DNA from: Flavobacteriales bacterium | Lineage (GTDB): Bacteria; Bacteroidota; Bacteroidia; Flavobacteriales; TMED113 | Length of the DNA: 57,260 bases | Direction of reading: 5' to 3' | NCBI GenBank assembly: GCA_002701365.1 | Contig: NZUK01000034.1 | Span: 1 to 57,260, forward strand | Shown: in pieces, positions 35,321-44,357 of the stretch | Layout of the letters: every line of letters starts with the position of its first letter | Numbering within the stretch: position 1 is the first letter of the stretch | The notes under the pieces: generated by a model | The model's input: only the letters and a program-made list of their open reading frames with translations | Databases searched by the model: none | Told to the model about the DNA's origin: nothing | Position numbers and translations under genes: made by a program

Positions 35321-36102
35321 GGGTATAAAAATTTTAGAGTAAATACTATAATTAACAAACCTAATAAAAATGTACGAAACTTTTTATACTTAGTGTATAT
35401 TAAATAGTTTGAAATAACAATTGTCGCAGGAATCGTAATGACATAGGCCAAATTAAATGATCTGAAAAAAATCACAGATGCTAAGGTAATTAGGAAAAAA
35501 CAAAATAATATATAAAATCCTTTTTTAGAGCTTTCGGTTTTTTTATAAAAATTTTTATTTAATTCGCTATATGCTAATACCAAGCTTATCAATAATGTGA
35601 TTATAATTGGATAATTAAATATTTTAAGATAATTTATGTTTTGCGTCATTTCAAATCCCCAGGTATTTGAAGAAAAAAATAGAAAGTCAAATGCATAGAA
35701 AGTACCAAATACATATATAATACTAAGTAATTGAATTATACAGTTTTTCCAATTGAATTGCTGATAATAAAATAATGTTCCGAGTATTAATGGATAAAAT
35801 AAAATAAACTTGAAATCAATAATTAATAGGCAAGCTAAGAAAAAACTTATTTTTAGTATGGTTTTTTTTACCTCATGTATTTGAGTTAAGTTAATAGTAT
35901 TGCCATATAAGCCAATCAATAAAAAAGAAGAGATCATAATTATTAAACTATTTTCTAAATTAGCAAGAGGCAGGGAGAGAGTAAAATAAATTAAGCCAGT
36001 TAAATAACTAGGCTTTTTTATAGTTTTTTGTTTTAGAACAATACTATTGTACGCAATACTATTTAAAAAATTGATAAATAAAAACATACTGACTTTTAAC
36101 AT
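35317..36102 (-). CDS. multi-pass membrane protein, DUF6427-like
   Basis: This 261-residue protein has about eight hydrophobic helices and few polar stretches, starting MLKVSMFLFINFLNSIAYN. The second block SYLTGLIYFTLSLPLANLEN and the FDFKFILFYPLILGTLFYY-like region (here starting IDFKFILFY) resemble flavobacterial DUF6427 proteins. These commonly sit near purD and a short DUF6341 gene, as here. The assignment leans on context. It overlaps purQ by 4 bp. Function is unknown. Confidence 0.6.
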   Translation of the reverse strand: MLKVSMFLFINFLNSIAYNSIVLKQKTIKKPSYLTGLIYFTLSLPLANLENSLIIMISSFLLIGLYGNTINLTQIHEVKKTILKISFFLACLLIIDFKFILFYPLILGTLFYYQQFNWKNCIIQLLSIIYVFGTFYAFDFLFFSSNTWGFEMTQNINYLKIFNYPIIITLLISLVLAYSELNKNFYKKTESSKKGFYILFCFFLITLASVIFFRSFNLAYVITIPATIVISNYLIYTKYKKFRTFLLGLLIIVFTLKFLYP

Positions 36103-36146
36103 TGCAAATAAAATATTAACTTCGATTTTTATTAAAAATTAAAAAA

Positions 36147-36287
36147 ATGACGCAATTTTTTTATTGGTTAGGTGATTTGTTTCAAACATCATTTTTTGTT
36201 TTACCTATTTTAGGCAATTACTTCAATTTATTACTTGTTATATTATTTTCGGTAGCTTTTTTCATTTCTTTAAAAAAGTTTATTTAA
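36147..36287 (+). CDS. 46-residue membrane protein, DUF6341-like
   Basis: The short frame starts at ATG 36147 and reads MTQFFYWLGDLFQTSFFVLP, then a single hydrophobic helix (about 25-42) and SLKKFI before TAA at 36285. The FF..L.DLFQ...F.LP start followed by one helix and a basic end resembles the DUF6341 proteins that accompany DUF6427 in Flavobacteriia, though this copy is shorter. It is divergent from the DUF6427-like gene (44 bp) and overlaps the purD stop by 8 bp. Confidence 0.5.
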   Translation: MTQFFYWLGDLFQTSFFVLPILGNYFNLLLVILFSVAFFISLKKFI

Positions 36288-37575
36288 CAATATCTTGTCC
36301 AATATCTTTTCTGAAATATAGTTTTTCAAATTTAATGTTACAAACATCTTTATAATTGAGAGTTAGAGACTCTTTTAAATTTTTAGCACAATTGGTAATT
36401 GCCAACACTCTTCCACCATTAGTTTTATATGTGTCATTTTCTATTTTTAGACCTGCATGAAAAACATGAGAATTTTTTATTTTTTCTAATCCTGACACCG
36501 TGTAGCCGTTAGTGTATTTTTCTGGGTATCCACCAGAAGTAATAATAATTGTAGATGCAGACTTTGAGCTAATTTCTAATACATGATCTTCAAATTCTTT
36601 TGGTGAATCTATTTTTAATAGAACATCTAAGAAATCAGATTTTATTCTTGGCATTATTGCTTGAGTTTCTGGATCTCCAAGTCGGACATTATATTCAATA
36701 ACAAAAGGTTCGTCATTAACCTTAATAAGTCCAAAAAATATAAAACCACTGTATGCTATTTTTTCTATCCTTAAACCTTCTAGGGTAGGCTCAATAATTT
36801 TATTTTTAATTTTTGCCATGAATTGCTTATCAGCAAATGGGACTGGAGACACTGCACCCATTCCTCCGGTATTTAGTCCAGTGTCATTCTCTCCAATTCG
36901 CTTATAATCCTTTGCAGCGGGTAAAATTTTATAATTAACACCGTCAGTTAATATAAACACTGATAGCTCAATGCCTTCTAAAAATTCTTCAATAACTACT
37001 TGATTCCCAGCTTCACCAAACTTCGAATTAACAATAATTTCATCTAATATATCGCAAGCTTCTTGTAATTCTTGACATATAAAAACACCTTTTCCAGCTG
37101 CTAGTCCATCTGCCTTAATGACAAATGGAGGAGTGTTTTTTTGCATAAATTGTTTTGCATCTTTAATACTATTTGCATCGAAATGCTGAAATCCAGCTGT
37201 GGGAATATTGTATTTCTGCATAAATTGTTTTGCAAACAACTTGCTGCCCTCTAGCATTGCACCCTTTTTCTTGGGACCAATTATTTTTAATTCCCTTAAG
37301 TCATCATCTGCTTTTAATTGATCATGGATTCCTTCTACTAGTGGTACTTCAGGTCCAACAATTAGCAAATCAATATTTTTATTTATAATTGTTGTTTTTA
37401 ATTGGCTATAATTACTAGGGTTTATGTTTAAATTTTCTGCAATCTGTGCAGTACCCGAGTTACCTGGTGCAACATATAAATTTTTTAATAGCGCACTTTG
37501 CTTAATTTTCCAGCTGATAGCGTGTTCACGCCCACCTGACCCTATGATTAATACGTTTCTTTTTTGTTCAGTCAT
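36280..37575 (-). CDS. purD: phosphoribosylamine-glycine ligase
   Basis: This 431-residue ATP-grasp enzyme joins glycine to phosphoribosylamine in the second step of purine synthesis. NVLIIGSGGREHAISWKI (about 8-25) is the N-terminal signature, PFVIKADGLAAGKGVFI the ATP-binding loop, and EYNVRLGDPETQ the metal site. Length is normal. Its start overlaps the yebC stop by 4 bp, so it is translated after yebC on the same mRNA. Confidence 0.95.
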   Translation of the reverse strand: MTEQKRNVLIIGSGGREHAISWKIKQSALLKNLYVAPGNSGTAQIAENLNINPSNYSQLKTTIINKNIDLLIVGPEVPLVEGIHDQLKADDDLRELKIIGPKKKGAMLEGSKLFAKQFMQKYNIPTAGFQHFDANSIKDAKQFMQKNTPPFVIKADGLAAGKGVFICQELQEACDILDEIIVNSKFGEAGNQVVIEEFLEGIELSVFILTDGVNYKILPAAKDYKRIGENDTGLNTGGMGAVSPVPFADKQFMAKIKNKIIEPTLEGLRIEKIAYSGFIFFGLIKVNDEPFVIEYNVRLGDPETQAIMPRIKSDFLDVLLKIDSPKEFEDHVLEISSKSASTIIITSGGYPEKYTNGYTVSGLEKIKNSHVFHAGLKIENDTYKTNGGRVLAITNCAKNLKESLTLNYKDVCNIKFEKLYFRKDIGQDIVK

Positions 37576-38327
37576 GAATTATTTAATTCAGAAATTAATT
37601 CTTCAGAAATATTTAAATTATGAAAAACTTGCTGGACATCATCATTTTCTTCAAATTTTTCAACAATATTCATAATCTTAATAGATTCGATTAAGTTTAA
37701 TCTTTTAGTGTCATGTGGAATACGTTGAATTTCAGCAGATTGCACAGTAATCGTCAGATCATTTAATTTGTCCTGCATTGTTCCAAATTTCTCAAAACTA
37801 CACAGTAAAGTGCATAAATCTTCTTGAACTTCAAACTCCTCTAACCCAAAATCAATGAGTTCCATTTCCAAATCTTCTATATTCATATTAATCTCATCTT
37901 TCTTGATAAGAAATAGACCTTTTCTATCAAATAAAAATTCTAGAGATCCATTTTTTCCAAGTTCACCTCCGTTTTTATTAAATACTGCCCTTACATCTGC
38001 AACAGTCCTGTTGATATTATCTGTTGTGCATTCTATAAAAATTGCAACACCATTTGGAGCATATCCTTCATATGTTACTTCCATGTAGGTGTCCGCATCG
38101 CTACCACTTGCTTTTTTAATTGCTCTTTCAATGTTTTCTCGAGGCATATTTACCCCCTTAGCATTTTGAATTGCAGTTCGTAATCTAGGATTAGAATTAA
38201 TATCATCTCCACTTTCTTTAACAGCAACAGAAATTTCTTTTATTATTTTGGTAAAAATTTTACCTCTTTTTGCATCTTGAGCACCTTTACGATGTTTAAT
38301 ATTTGCCCACTTACTATGCCCAGCCAT
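37572..38327 (-). CDS. yebC: YebC/PmpR-family protein
   Basis: This 251-residue protein starts MAGHSKWANIKHRKGAQDAK, the diagnostic YebC N-terminus, and contains NMPRENIERAIKKASG (about 59-74). Members have been described as transcription regulators (PmpR) and more recently as factors that relieve ribosome stalling at proline stretches. Which role applies here cannot be told. Its ATG immediately follows the stop of the lysine-rich membrane protein gene, and its end overlaps purD by 4 bp. Confidence 0.93.
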   Translation of the reverse strand: MAGHSKWANIKHRKGAQDAKRGKIFTKIIKEISVAVKESGDDINSNPRLRTAIQNAKGVNMPRENIERAIKKASGSDADTYMEVTYEGYAPNGVAIFIECTTDNINRTVADVRAVFNKNGGELGKNGSLEFLFDRKGLFLIKKDEINMNIEDLEMELIDFGLEEFEVQEDLCTLLCSFEKFGTMQDKLNDLTITVQSAEIQRIPHDTKRLNLIESIKIMNIVEKFEENDDVQQVFHNLNISEELISELNNS

Positions 38328-38693
38328 TTAGTTATATTCTTCTAAGGAAATTACCCATGTTTCTACAAATAAAATCTCCTCACTCGTTCTCATAGTCTGT
38401 GGAATTTCTTTTAGGGTGTTATATGCATCTTCTTTCGAAGAGTAAGTTTTTCCAGAAATTGTAAAGGAGTCTTCAGAAATTTCGCTTTTAGTTTCAAATA
38501 ATAGTCCACGTTTTGACTCAGATTCTTCAACAGTGATATTGGATGCAAAGTATATTAATAGCGCAACGCCGGTAATTATAAGCATCATCATGCCAAATGA
38601 GTTTTCTTCTTTTTTATTGACACTTTTTTTAGGTTTTATATTTCGTTTAGTTATTTTACTCTTTGTAGTTTTTTTTGTCGTTTTTCCAGCCAT
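38328..38693 (-). CDS. single-pass membrane protein with lysine-rich N-terminus, unknown
   Basis: This 121-residue protein has a cytoplasmic-looking N-terminus of about 30 residues rich in Lys and Thr (MAGKTTKKTTKSKITKRN...). One membrane helix follows (about 33-51, MMMLIITGVALLIYFASNI), then a polar domain with TISGKTYSSKEDAYNTLKEI. The basic tail could contact nucleic acid or lipid head groups, which is inference. It is the first gene of an apparent operon with yebC and purD (0 and 4 bp spacing). No family is recognised. Confidence 0.6.
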   Translation of the reverse strand: MAGKTTKKTTKSKITKRNIKPKKSVNKKEENSFGMMMLIITGVALLIYFASNITVEESESKRGLLFETKSEISEDSFTISGKTYSSKEDAYNTLKEIPQTMRTSEEILFVETWVISLEEYN

Positions 38694-38754
38694 AATTCAG
38701 ATATTTAATTTAGTTATTGGTCTTTTAAATTTAGATAAATATAAAAAGCATATT

Positions 38755-40557
38755 TTAATCATTCAATTTTAAGACCGCTAAAAATGCAGATTGAGGTATT
38801 TCAACGCTACCAATTTGTTTCATTTTTTTCTTTCCTTTCTTTTGCTTTTCTAATAATTTCCGTTTTCGTGTTATGTCGCCTCCGTAGCATTTTGCAGTGA
38901 CATCTTTTCTTAATGCTTTTACTGTTTCTCGAGCAATAATTTTAGATCCGATGGCACCTTGAATTGCGACATCAAATTGTTGTTTTGGAATAAGACTTTT
39001 TAATTTAACACATATTTTTTTTCCAATTTCGTATGCATGTTTTCTATGTAGAAGAGAAGATAGAGCATCTACTTGCTCACCGTTTAGCATTATGTCTAGT
39101 TTAACTAAGTGAGTTTCCTTATAACCATCAGCTTGATAATCAAATGACGCATAGCCTTTTGATATACTTTTTAGTTTATCGTAGAAGTCAAATACAATCT
39201 CAGCAAGTGGCATTGAAAAGCTCAATTCTACTCTGTCAGTTGTGAGGTATACTTGATTCGTCAGGTTTCCTCTTTTTTCTATACATAAGTTCATGACAGG
39301 CCCAATAAAATCACTTTTTGTAATAATTTGAGCTTTTATATATGGCTCTTCTACTCTTTCAATCTGGTCTAGTGACGGAAAATCAGAGGGGTTATTAATT
39401 TTGATATTGCCCCCCTTTTTTGTGTCGGCATAATATGAGACATTAGGCACGGTGGTAATCACGGTCATGTTAAATTCTCGCTCTAATCTTTCTTGAATAA
39501 TTTCCATATGTAGCATGCCAAGGAAACCACATCGAAATCCAAATCCTAACGCAATTGATGATTCTGGCTCAAATGTTAATGAAGCATCATTGAGTTGCAA
39601 TTTTTCGATTGATGTTCGCAACTCCTCATAGTCATCGGTATCTACAGGATAAATTCCAGCAAAAACCATTGGTTTTACTTCTTCAAAACCAGCAATTGGG
39701 TTTGCGCAGGGATTATGTACTGATGTAATTGTGTCACCAACCTTTACCTCGCTTGCATTTTTGATACCTGAGATAATATAACCAACGTCCCCGGTTTCAA
39801 TTTCCTTTTTAGCCTGCTTTTCTAACTTTAAAGTTCCTACTTCATCCGCTTGGTATTCTTTTCCTGTTGCAAAAAACTTAACTTTATCACCGCTTTTTAA
39901 TGATCCGTTCACTATTTTAACATATGCTTCAATTCCTCTGAAAGGGTTATAAACAGAATCAAAAACTAATGCTTGTAATTCCCCAGATTCATTTCCTTTT
40001 GGTGGAGGAATTTTGTCAATAATTGCAGTTATAACGCTAGGAACTCCTTCTCCTGTTTTGCCTGATGTTCCGATTATTTCACTTTCTTCACAACCCAATA
40101 AGTCTACAATTTGTGATTTCACAACTTCTTTATTCGCACTTTCTAAATCAATCTTATTTAAGACGGGTATAATGTGTAAGTCATTTTCAAGCGCCAAATA
40201 TAAATTTGAGATTGTTTGTGCTTCAATACCTTGTGCAGCATCTACTATTAATAACGCTCCCTCACAAGCGGCTATAGATCGCGAAACTTCGTAAGAAAAA
40301 TCAACATGACCAGGAGTATCAATAAGGTTGAGAATATATTGTTCGTCATTATGTTCATGTTCCATTTGTATTGCATGACTTTTTATAGTAATACCTCTCT
40401 CTCTTTCTAAGTCCATATCATCCAGCAACTGGTTTTGACTTTCTCTACTAGAGATAGTTTTTGTAAATTCTAGCAATCTATCTGCCAAAGTACTTTTACC
40501 ATGGTCAATATGTGCAATTATGCAAAAATTACGAATTTGTTTCTTTCTATTAGACAT
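38755..40557 (-). CDS. lepA: elongation factor 4 (LepA)
   Basis: This 600-residue translational GTPase has G1 [17 protein letters not shown] (about 14-30), [14 protein letters not shown] (G3) and NKIDLE (G4). The C-terminal domain [20 protein letters not shown] and [19 protein letters not shown] is unique to LepA. It back-translocates or remodels stalled ribosomes and affects initiation. Length is normal. The start is the [14 protein letters not shown] at 40557, divergent from the large T9SS gene. Confidence 0.96.
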   Translation of the reverse strand: MSNRKKQIRNFCIIAHIDHGKSTLADRLLEFTKTISSRESQNQLLDDMDLERERGITIKSHAIQMEHEHNDEQYILNLIDTPGHVDFSYEVSRSIAACEGALLIVDAAQGIEAQTISNLYLALENDLHIIPVLNKIDLESANKEVVKSQIVDLLGCEESEIIGTSGKTGEGVPSVITAIIDKIPPPKGNESGELQALVFDSVYNPFRGIEAYVKIVNGSLKSGDKVKFFATGKEYQADEVGTLKLEKQAKKEIETGDVGYIISGIKNASEVKVGDTITSVHNPCANPIAGFEEVKPMVFAGIYPVDTDDYEELRTSIEKLQLNDASLTFEPESSIALGFGFRCGFLGMLHMEIIQERLEREFNMTVITTVPNVSYYADTKKGGNIKINNPSDFPSLDQIERVEEPYIKAQIITKSDFIGPVMNLCIEKRGNLTNQVYLTTDRVELSFSMPLAEIVFDFYDKLKSISKGYASFDYQADGYKETHLVKLDIMLNGEQVDALSSLLHRKHAYEIGKKICVKLKSLIPKQQFDVAIQGAIGSKIIARETVKALRKDVTAKCYGGDITRKRKLLEKQKKGKKKMKQIGSVEIPQSAFLAVLKLND

Positions 40558-40594
40558 ATATCAACTTGTAAATTTAGCTTTTATAACTGACATA

Positions 40595-40627
40595 TTTAGT
40601 TTTTAAGTATGCATTTTATTATATTTG
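40595..40627 (+). promoter_or_regulatory. Bacteroidota-type promoter for the T9SS type B gene
   Basis: TATATTTG (40620-40627) is an exact TAnnTTTG -7 box, and TTTA (40595-40598) is a one-mismatch -33 box at a 21 bp spacing. Transcription would start near 40634. That lies downstream of the first in-frame ATG (40609) and upstream of the ATG at 40657, so it supports the later start codon. Confidence 0.48.
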
Positions 40628-40642
40628 GTAATAGAGTTTTAG

Positions 40643-40649
40643 AAGGAGG
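40643..40649 (+). promoter_or_regulatory. strong Shine-Dalgarno sequence
   Basis: AAGGAGG lies 7 bases before the ATG at 40657. Most genes in this window show no such motif, in line with the weak use of Shine-Dalgarno sites in Bacteroidota. It decides the start of the T9SS type B gene, and the signal peptide begins exactly there. Confidence 0.6.
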
Positions 40650-40656
40650 TGTCAAC

Positions 40657-43600
40657 ATGAGATGTTTAATTAGTATTTTATTTTTTTTAATTAGTCATAT
40701 TTGCTTTTCGCAAGTAATAGCTTCTGATGATGTGGTTATATGTGATGGGCAGCAAGGTGATGTTGCAGTAACTTTAACCGCGACTTCTTTTGCAGTTGAC
40801 TTAACAGATGCTAATATCTACTCGGATGATATGTTTGGTGGGGTTATTGATATGGGTTTTGATTTTGTTTTTTATGGCAATACCTATAGCCAAGTTGTAT
40901 TGTCTTCAAATAATTATTTATCCTTTAACACAGCTAATGCTGGCGGTTATTCGGGTTGGGCAATAAATGCAGCCGTTCCTAACAATTTCGATGCACCTCT
41001 AAACGCAATATTATGCCCTTGGCAGGATATTTACCCTGGAGTAAATGGAAATGGGACGATTCAGTATGCTACTATTGGGGAGGCTCCAAATCGTGTTTTT
41101 ATTGCGTCTTTCTGTGGAATACCTATGTTTTCTTGTACAGATATTTGTTATTCCAGTCAAATTAAACTTTATGAAACTACAAATGTTGTAGAAACACATA
41201 TTGCTCAAAAAGTATTGTGTACAACATGGAATGGAGGGGTTGCTATTCATGCACTACATAATTCTGATGGCACAATTGCTCATCCTGTTACAGGTCTTGA
41301 TGGAGTAGAAAGAAACTATCCTAATCAGTGGACCTGTGAGAATGATGGTTGGCGCTTTATTCCAAACGGAGATAATGATTATATAATAGAAAATATTGAG
41401 TTTTCACCAGCAGTTGCTGGGACTGATATTATTTGGCAAGATGAATTTGGCAATCAAATAGGTACGGGAGGTGAGATTACAGTTTTTCCAGCTGGAGATG
41501 TCACATATACTGCAGGTGCATCTTTGTGCGGATCTGCAGGTGATTGGTGTGGTTTTCAGGGAGGTATTGAAGGTGATGATGTAAATATTACTTTTGAAGA
41601 ATTATCAATTAACGGTAGTGAGACAGACGCCACATGCTATAATGCTTCTGATGGAACTATTCAGGTTTTGGCTCCTAATGACGGAGACTGGACATATGAA
41701 ATATATTCTGTTACTTATGTAGATGTTAATGACGGATCCGGATCTGTATCTGTCATTGAACAATATGACTTAATTGACTCACAGGTATCAAGTGACAGTG
41801 ATTTTATTTTTCAGAATTTATCTTCAGGCTCTTATGCGGTTAATATTATAGATAATAATACTGAATGTGTTAGCGAACAATTGGTTTTTAATTTATCAGA
41901 GCCACAAGAATTAACTACAATTACTAGTATTATTAATGCTGGTTGTAATAGTGATGATGGCTCGATTAGTATTAGTATTTCTGGCGGCACAGCACCCTTT
42001 AGCACGATCATTGGAAATGACTTAGGAATCATCGATTCCCAAGATGGTTCCGAGTTAACGTTTAATGCACTTGCTGCGGGCAATTATTATTTTACTATTA
42101 TTGACTCTAATGGTTGTTTAATAGAGGGGGATGAAGAATTTTTTACTATTGGTATCGATGGTGTTGATGTTAGTGTTGCTAGTGCTGGAGATGATGTTCA
42201 AATTTGTGATACACAAATTTCTCTTTCAGCTAATACTGCTTTAGATACTGAATCAGGATTTTGGTCTGTCATTGAGGGTCAGGGGACAATTGTAGAATTT
42301 GATAACGAGTCTACTACTGTTTCCAATCTATCTCTTGGTGCCAATACTTTTAGTTGGACACTTCAAAATGAATGTGGCACTAGTGTAGATCAGGTTACAA
42401 TCTTAGTTATAAGTGGTGATCCAACAATTAGTGATCCAGGAACAATATATTGTTTAGATCAAATACCATTAGTAGTCTCTGTGCAAAGTGGAGAGGGAGT
42501 TTGGTCTGTTACTCCCTCAGAAGGTGTATATATAGATGATCCAACTAGCCTAAATACTTTTGCAGAAGTTGAAAATTATGGAACTTATGTATTCTCATTT
42601 GAAGGTTGTAATGGCGGGTATGATTCTCAAACTATAAATATGGCTTCGGAGCCGCCAGTTTTATCGGGACCAGAATTATCATATTGTTTGGATGATTTTA
42701 ATTTATCTGCTGAAATAGATGGTGATCCAGGTTATTGGGAATTTGAAGGTCCCGGGAATGCCACATTTTCTAATCAGAATGCCACAAACACTTCAGTTTC
42801 TGTAGATGATTATGGCCTATATACTTTTTATTATTATGGTTGTAACTCTGTCGCTAGTTTACAAGTTGATATGGTTATTAGTTCACCATCTATTGAAGAC
42901 CCGGGCACGATATACTGTGTTTTCGATACTGAAATATATGTAGACTCAGAATTTGAAGGCAATTGGCTTGGTAGTTCCTCAGAAGGAAACAGTATTAGTA
43001 TAGAAAGTACAGGTGAAAACACAGCCTTGGTCTCTGTAAGTGATTATGGAGACTATCAAATTATATTTACTGATCAATGTGGAATAAGTAGTGATCCTTT
43101 AAATTTAAATTTTACAACTGCGCAGGCTAATTTGATTGCGTCAGATCATCAATACTGTTTATATAATATTGATTTATATGCTTTAGTGCCCGGTGATGGT
43201 CAGAGTGGTATATGGGAGCAAATTTCGGGCCCTTCTTATTCAGAAATTTTAGACCCTTATTCCAATAACACTCAAGTGATAGTCCCTGAATATGGTGTAT
43301 ATTCATTTTCATATTCATTCTGTGATACAATTAGTTATATTTCGGTAGGTGTATCATGCCCCTTAAATGTCCCTAATATTTTTTCTCCCAATAGTGATGG
43401 TGTGAATGATATTTTTGAGCTTGTAGATTTGAATCCGAATATATATACACAGAGTGTATTTTATGTTTATAATAAATGGGGTTCAGTAGTTTATAATAAT
43501 CATAATTATGGTTTAAACGGTGATTGGTGGGATGGTCGAACAACATACAGTGAAAGATCAAATTCAAGTATTGTTCCTAGTCGATTTCTAGATCATAACT

Positions 43601-43707
43601 CAGGCTATGTTGTTGATGGGGTTTATTTTTACACATTAGAAGTTTATAATACTGCTCTTCAACAAAAGGAGTTTTATTCAGGTGAAATTCATATCTTTTC
43701 GGAATAA
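40657..43707 (+). CDS. large secreted protein with T9SS type B (gliding-associated) C-terminal domain
   Basis: The 1016-residue product is read from ATG 40657, with signal peptide MRCLISILFFLISHICFS-Q and a Shine-Dalgarno site in front. Residues about 30-250 form a nidogen-like N-terminal domain (MGFDFVFYGNTYSQVVLSSN ... WRFIPNG). About 310-430 includes a SprB-type repeat (TDATCYNASDGTIQVLAP). Several Ig-like repeats follow, each opening with a DPGTIYC or GPELSYC-like Cys strand. The last roughly 90 residues (NVPNIFSPNSDGVNDIFEL ... VYNKWGSVVYN ... GVYFYTLEVYN) are the CHU_C type B sorting domain. It is a probable cell-surface adhesin or gliding-related protein. Confidence 0.9.
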   Translation: MRCLISILFFLISHICFSQVIASDDVVICDGQQGDVAVTLTATSFAVDLTDANIYSDDMFGGVIDMGFDFVFYGNTYSQVVLSSNNYLSFNTANAGGYSGWAINAAVPNNFDAPLNAILCPWQDIYPGVNGNGTIQYATIGEAPNRVFIASFCGIPMFSCTDICYSSQIKLYETTNVVETHIAQKVLCTTWNGGVAIHALHNSDGTIAHPVTGLDGVERNYPNQWTCENDGWRFIPNGDNDYIIENIEFSPAVAGTDIIWQDEFGNQIGTGGEITVFPAGDVTYTAGASLCGSAGDWCGFQGGIEGDDVNITFEELSINGSETDATCYNASDGTIQVLAPNDGDWTYEIYSVTYVDVNDGSGSVSVIEQYDLIDSQVSSDSDFIFQNLSSGSYAVNIIDNNTECVSEQLVFNLSEPQELTTITSIINAGCNSDDGSISISISGGTAPFSTIIGNDLGIIDSQDGSELTFNALAAGNYYFTIIDSNGCLIEGDEEFFTIGIDGVDVSVASAGDDVQICDTQISLSANTALDTESGFWSVIEGQGTIVEFDNESTTVSNLSLGANTFSWTLQNECGTSVDQVTILVISGDPTISDPGTIYCLDQIPLVVSVQSGEGVWSVTPSEGVYIDDPTSLNTFAEVENYGTYVFSFEGCNGGYDSQTINMASEPPVLSGPELSYCLDDFNLSAEIDGDPGYWEFEGPGNATFSNQNATNTSVSVDDYGLYTFYYYGCNSVASLQVDMVISSPSIEDPGTIYCVFDTEIYVDSEFEGNWLGSSSEGNSISIESTGENTALVSVSDYGDYQIIFTDQCGISSDPLNLNFTTAQANLIASDHQYCLYNIDLYALVPGDGQSGIWEQISGPSYSEILDPYSNNTQVIVPEYGVYSFSYSFCDTISYISVGVSCPLNVPNIFSPNSDGVNDIFELVDLNPNIYTQSVFYVYNKWGSVVYNNHNYGLNGDWWDGRTTYSERSNSSIVPSRFLDHNSGYVVDGVYFYTLEVYNTALQQKEFYSGEIHIFSE

Positions 43708-43720
43708 AAAGATAGTGAGG

Positions 43721-44308
43721 TTATTTACCCAATCTTACAATTTGCTTACTTATGATGTCAAATTCAATGTTTACAGAATCAGAAACTTGAACTAAATTAA
43801 AGGTTGTGTGCTCGAAAGAATACGGAATAATATTAACTTCAAAGGTATTGTTATGGTCGTTAATTTTAGAGATGGTTAAACTGACACCATTTACAGAGAT
43901 AGATCCTTTTTCTACTAAATACTTTTGATAATGATTAGGGTATTGAAATTGAAACATCCAACTACCATCTAAGTCCTTTATTTTAGTACATTTTGCAATA
44001 CAATCGATATGCCCTTGAACAAAATGCCCATCTAATCTTGCTCCGATTAAAAGACAGCGCTCTATATTTATGCCGTCACCTTCTTTTAATGATGATATAT
44101 TTGTTCTTTCAATGGTTTCGGTCACGGCACACACAGTGTATGAATCCGAAGATAATTTTGAAACAGTTAAGCAGGCGCCATTATGAGCTATGCTTTGATT
44201 AATTTGAACTTCTTCTAAAAAAGAAACACTTACTTCAATTATAAGGTTTTTTTGCTCTTTTTTAATTTTTTTTACTATTCCAACTTCTTCTATAATTCCT
44301 GTAAACAT
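43721..44308 (-). CDS. ribE: riboflavin synthase alpha chain
   Basis: This 195-residue protein consists of two lumazine-binding repeats. MFTGIIEEVGIVKKI opens the first; GARLDGHFVQGHID (about 90-103) opens the second, followed by SISVNGVSLTI. It dismutates two 6,7-dimethyl-8-ribityllumazine molecules to riboflavin. Length is normal. A TACTTTTG -7-like box lies on the minus strand at 44329-44336. It converges on the T9SS type B gene (13 bp gap). Confidence 0.94.
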   Translation of the reverse strand: MFTGIIEEVGIVKKIKKEQKNLIIEVSVSFLEEVQINQSIAHNGACLTVSKLSSDSYTVCAVTETIERTNISSLKEGDGINIERCLLIGARLDGHFVQGHIDCIAKCTKIKDLDGSWMFQFQYPNHYQKYLVEKGSISVNGVSLTISKINDHNNTFEVNIIPYSFEHTTFNLVQVSDSVNIEFDIISKQIVRLGK

Positions 44309-44357
44309 TTTTTTATCTATTTTAGAAGCAAAAGTAAATTAAAAAAATAATAATTAT

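Noticed and set aside
40609-40656. Upstream ATG start for the T9SS type B gene
   Set aside because: The -7 box at 40620 and the Shine-Dalgarno site before 40657 put translation at the later ATG, where the signal peptide begins.
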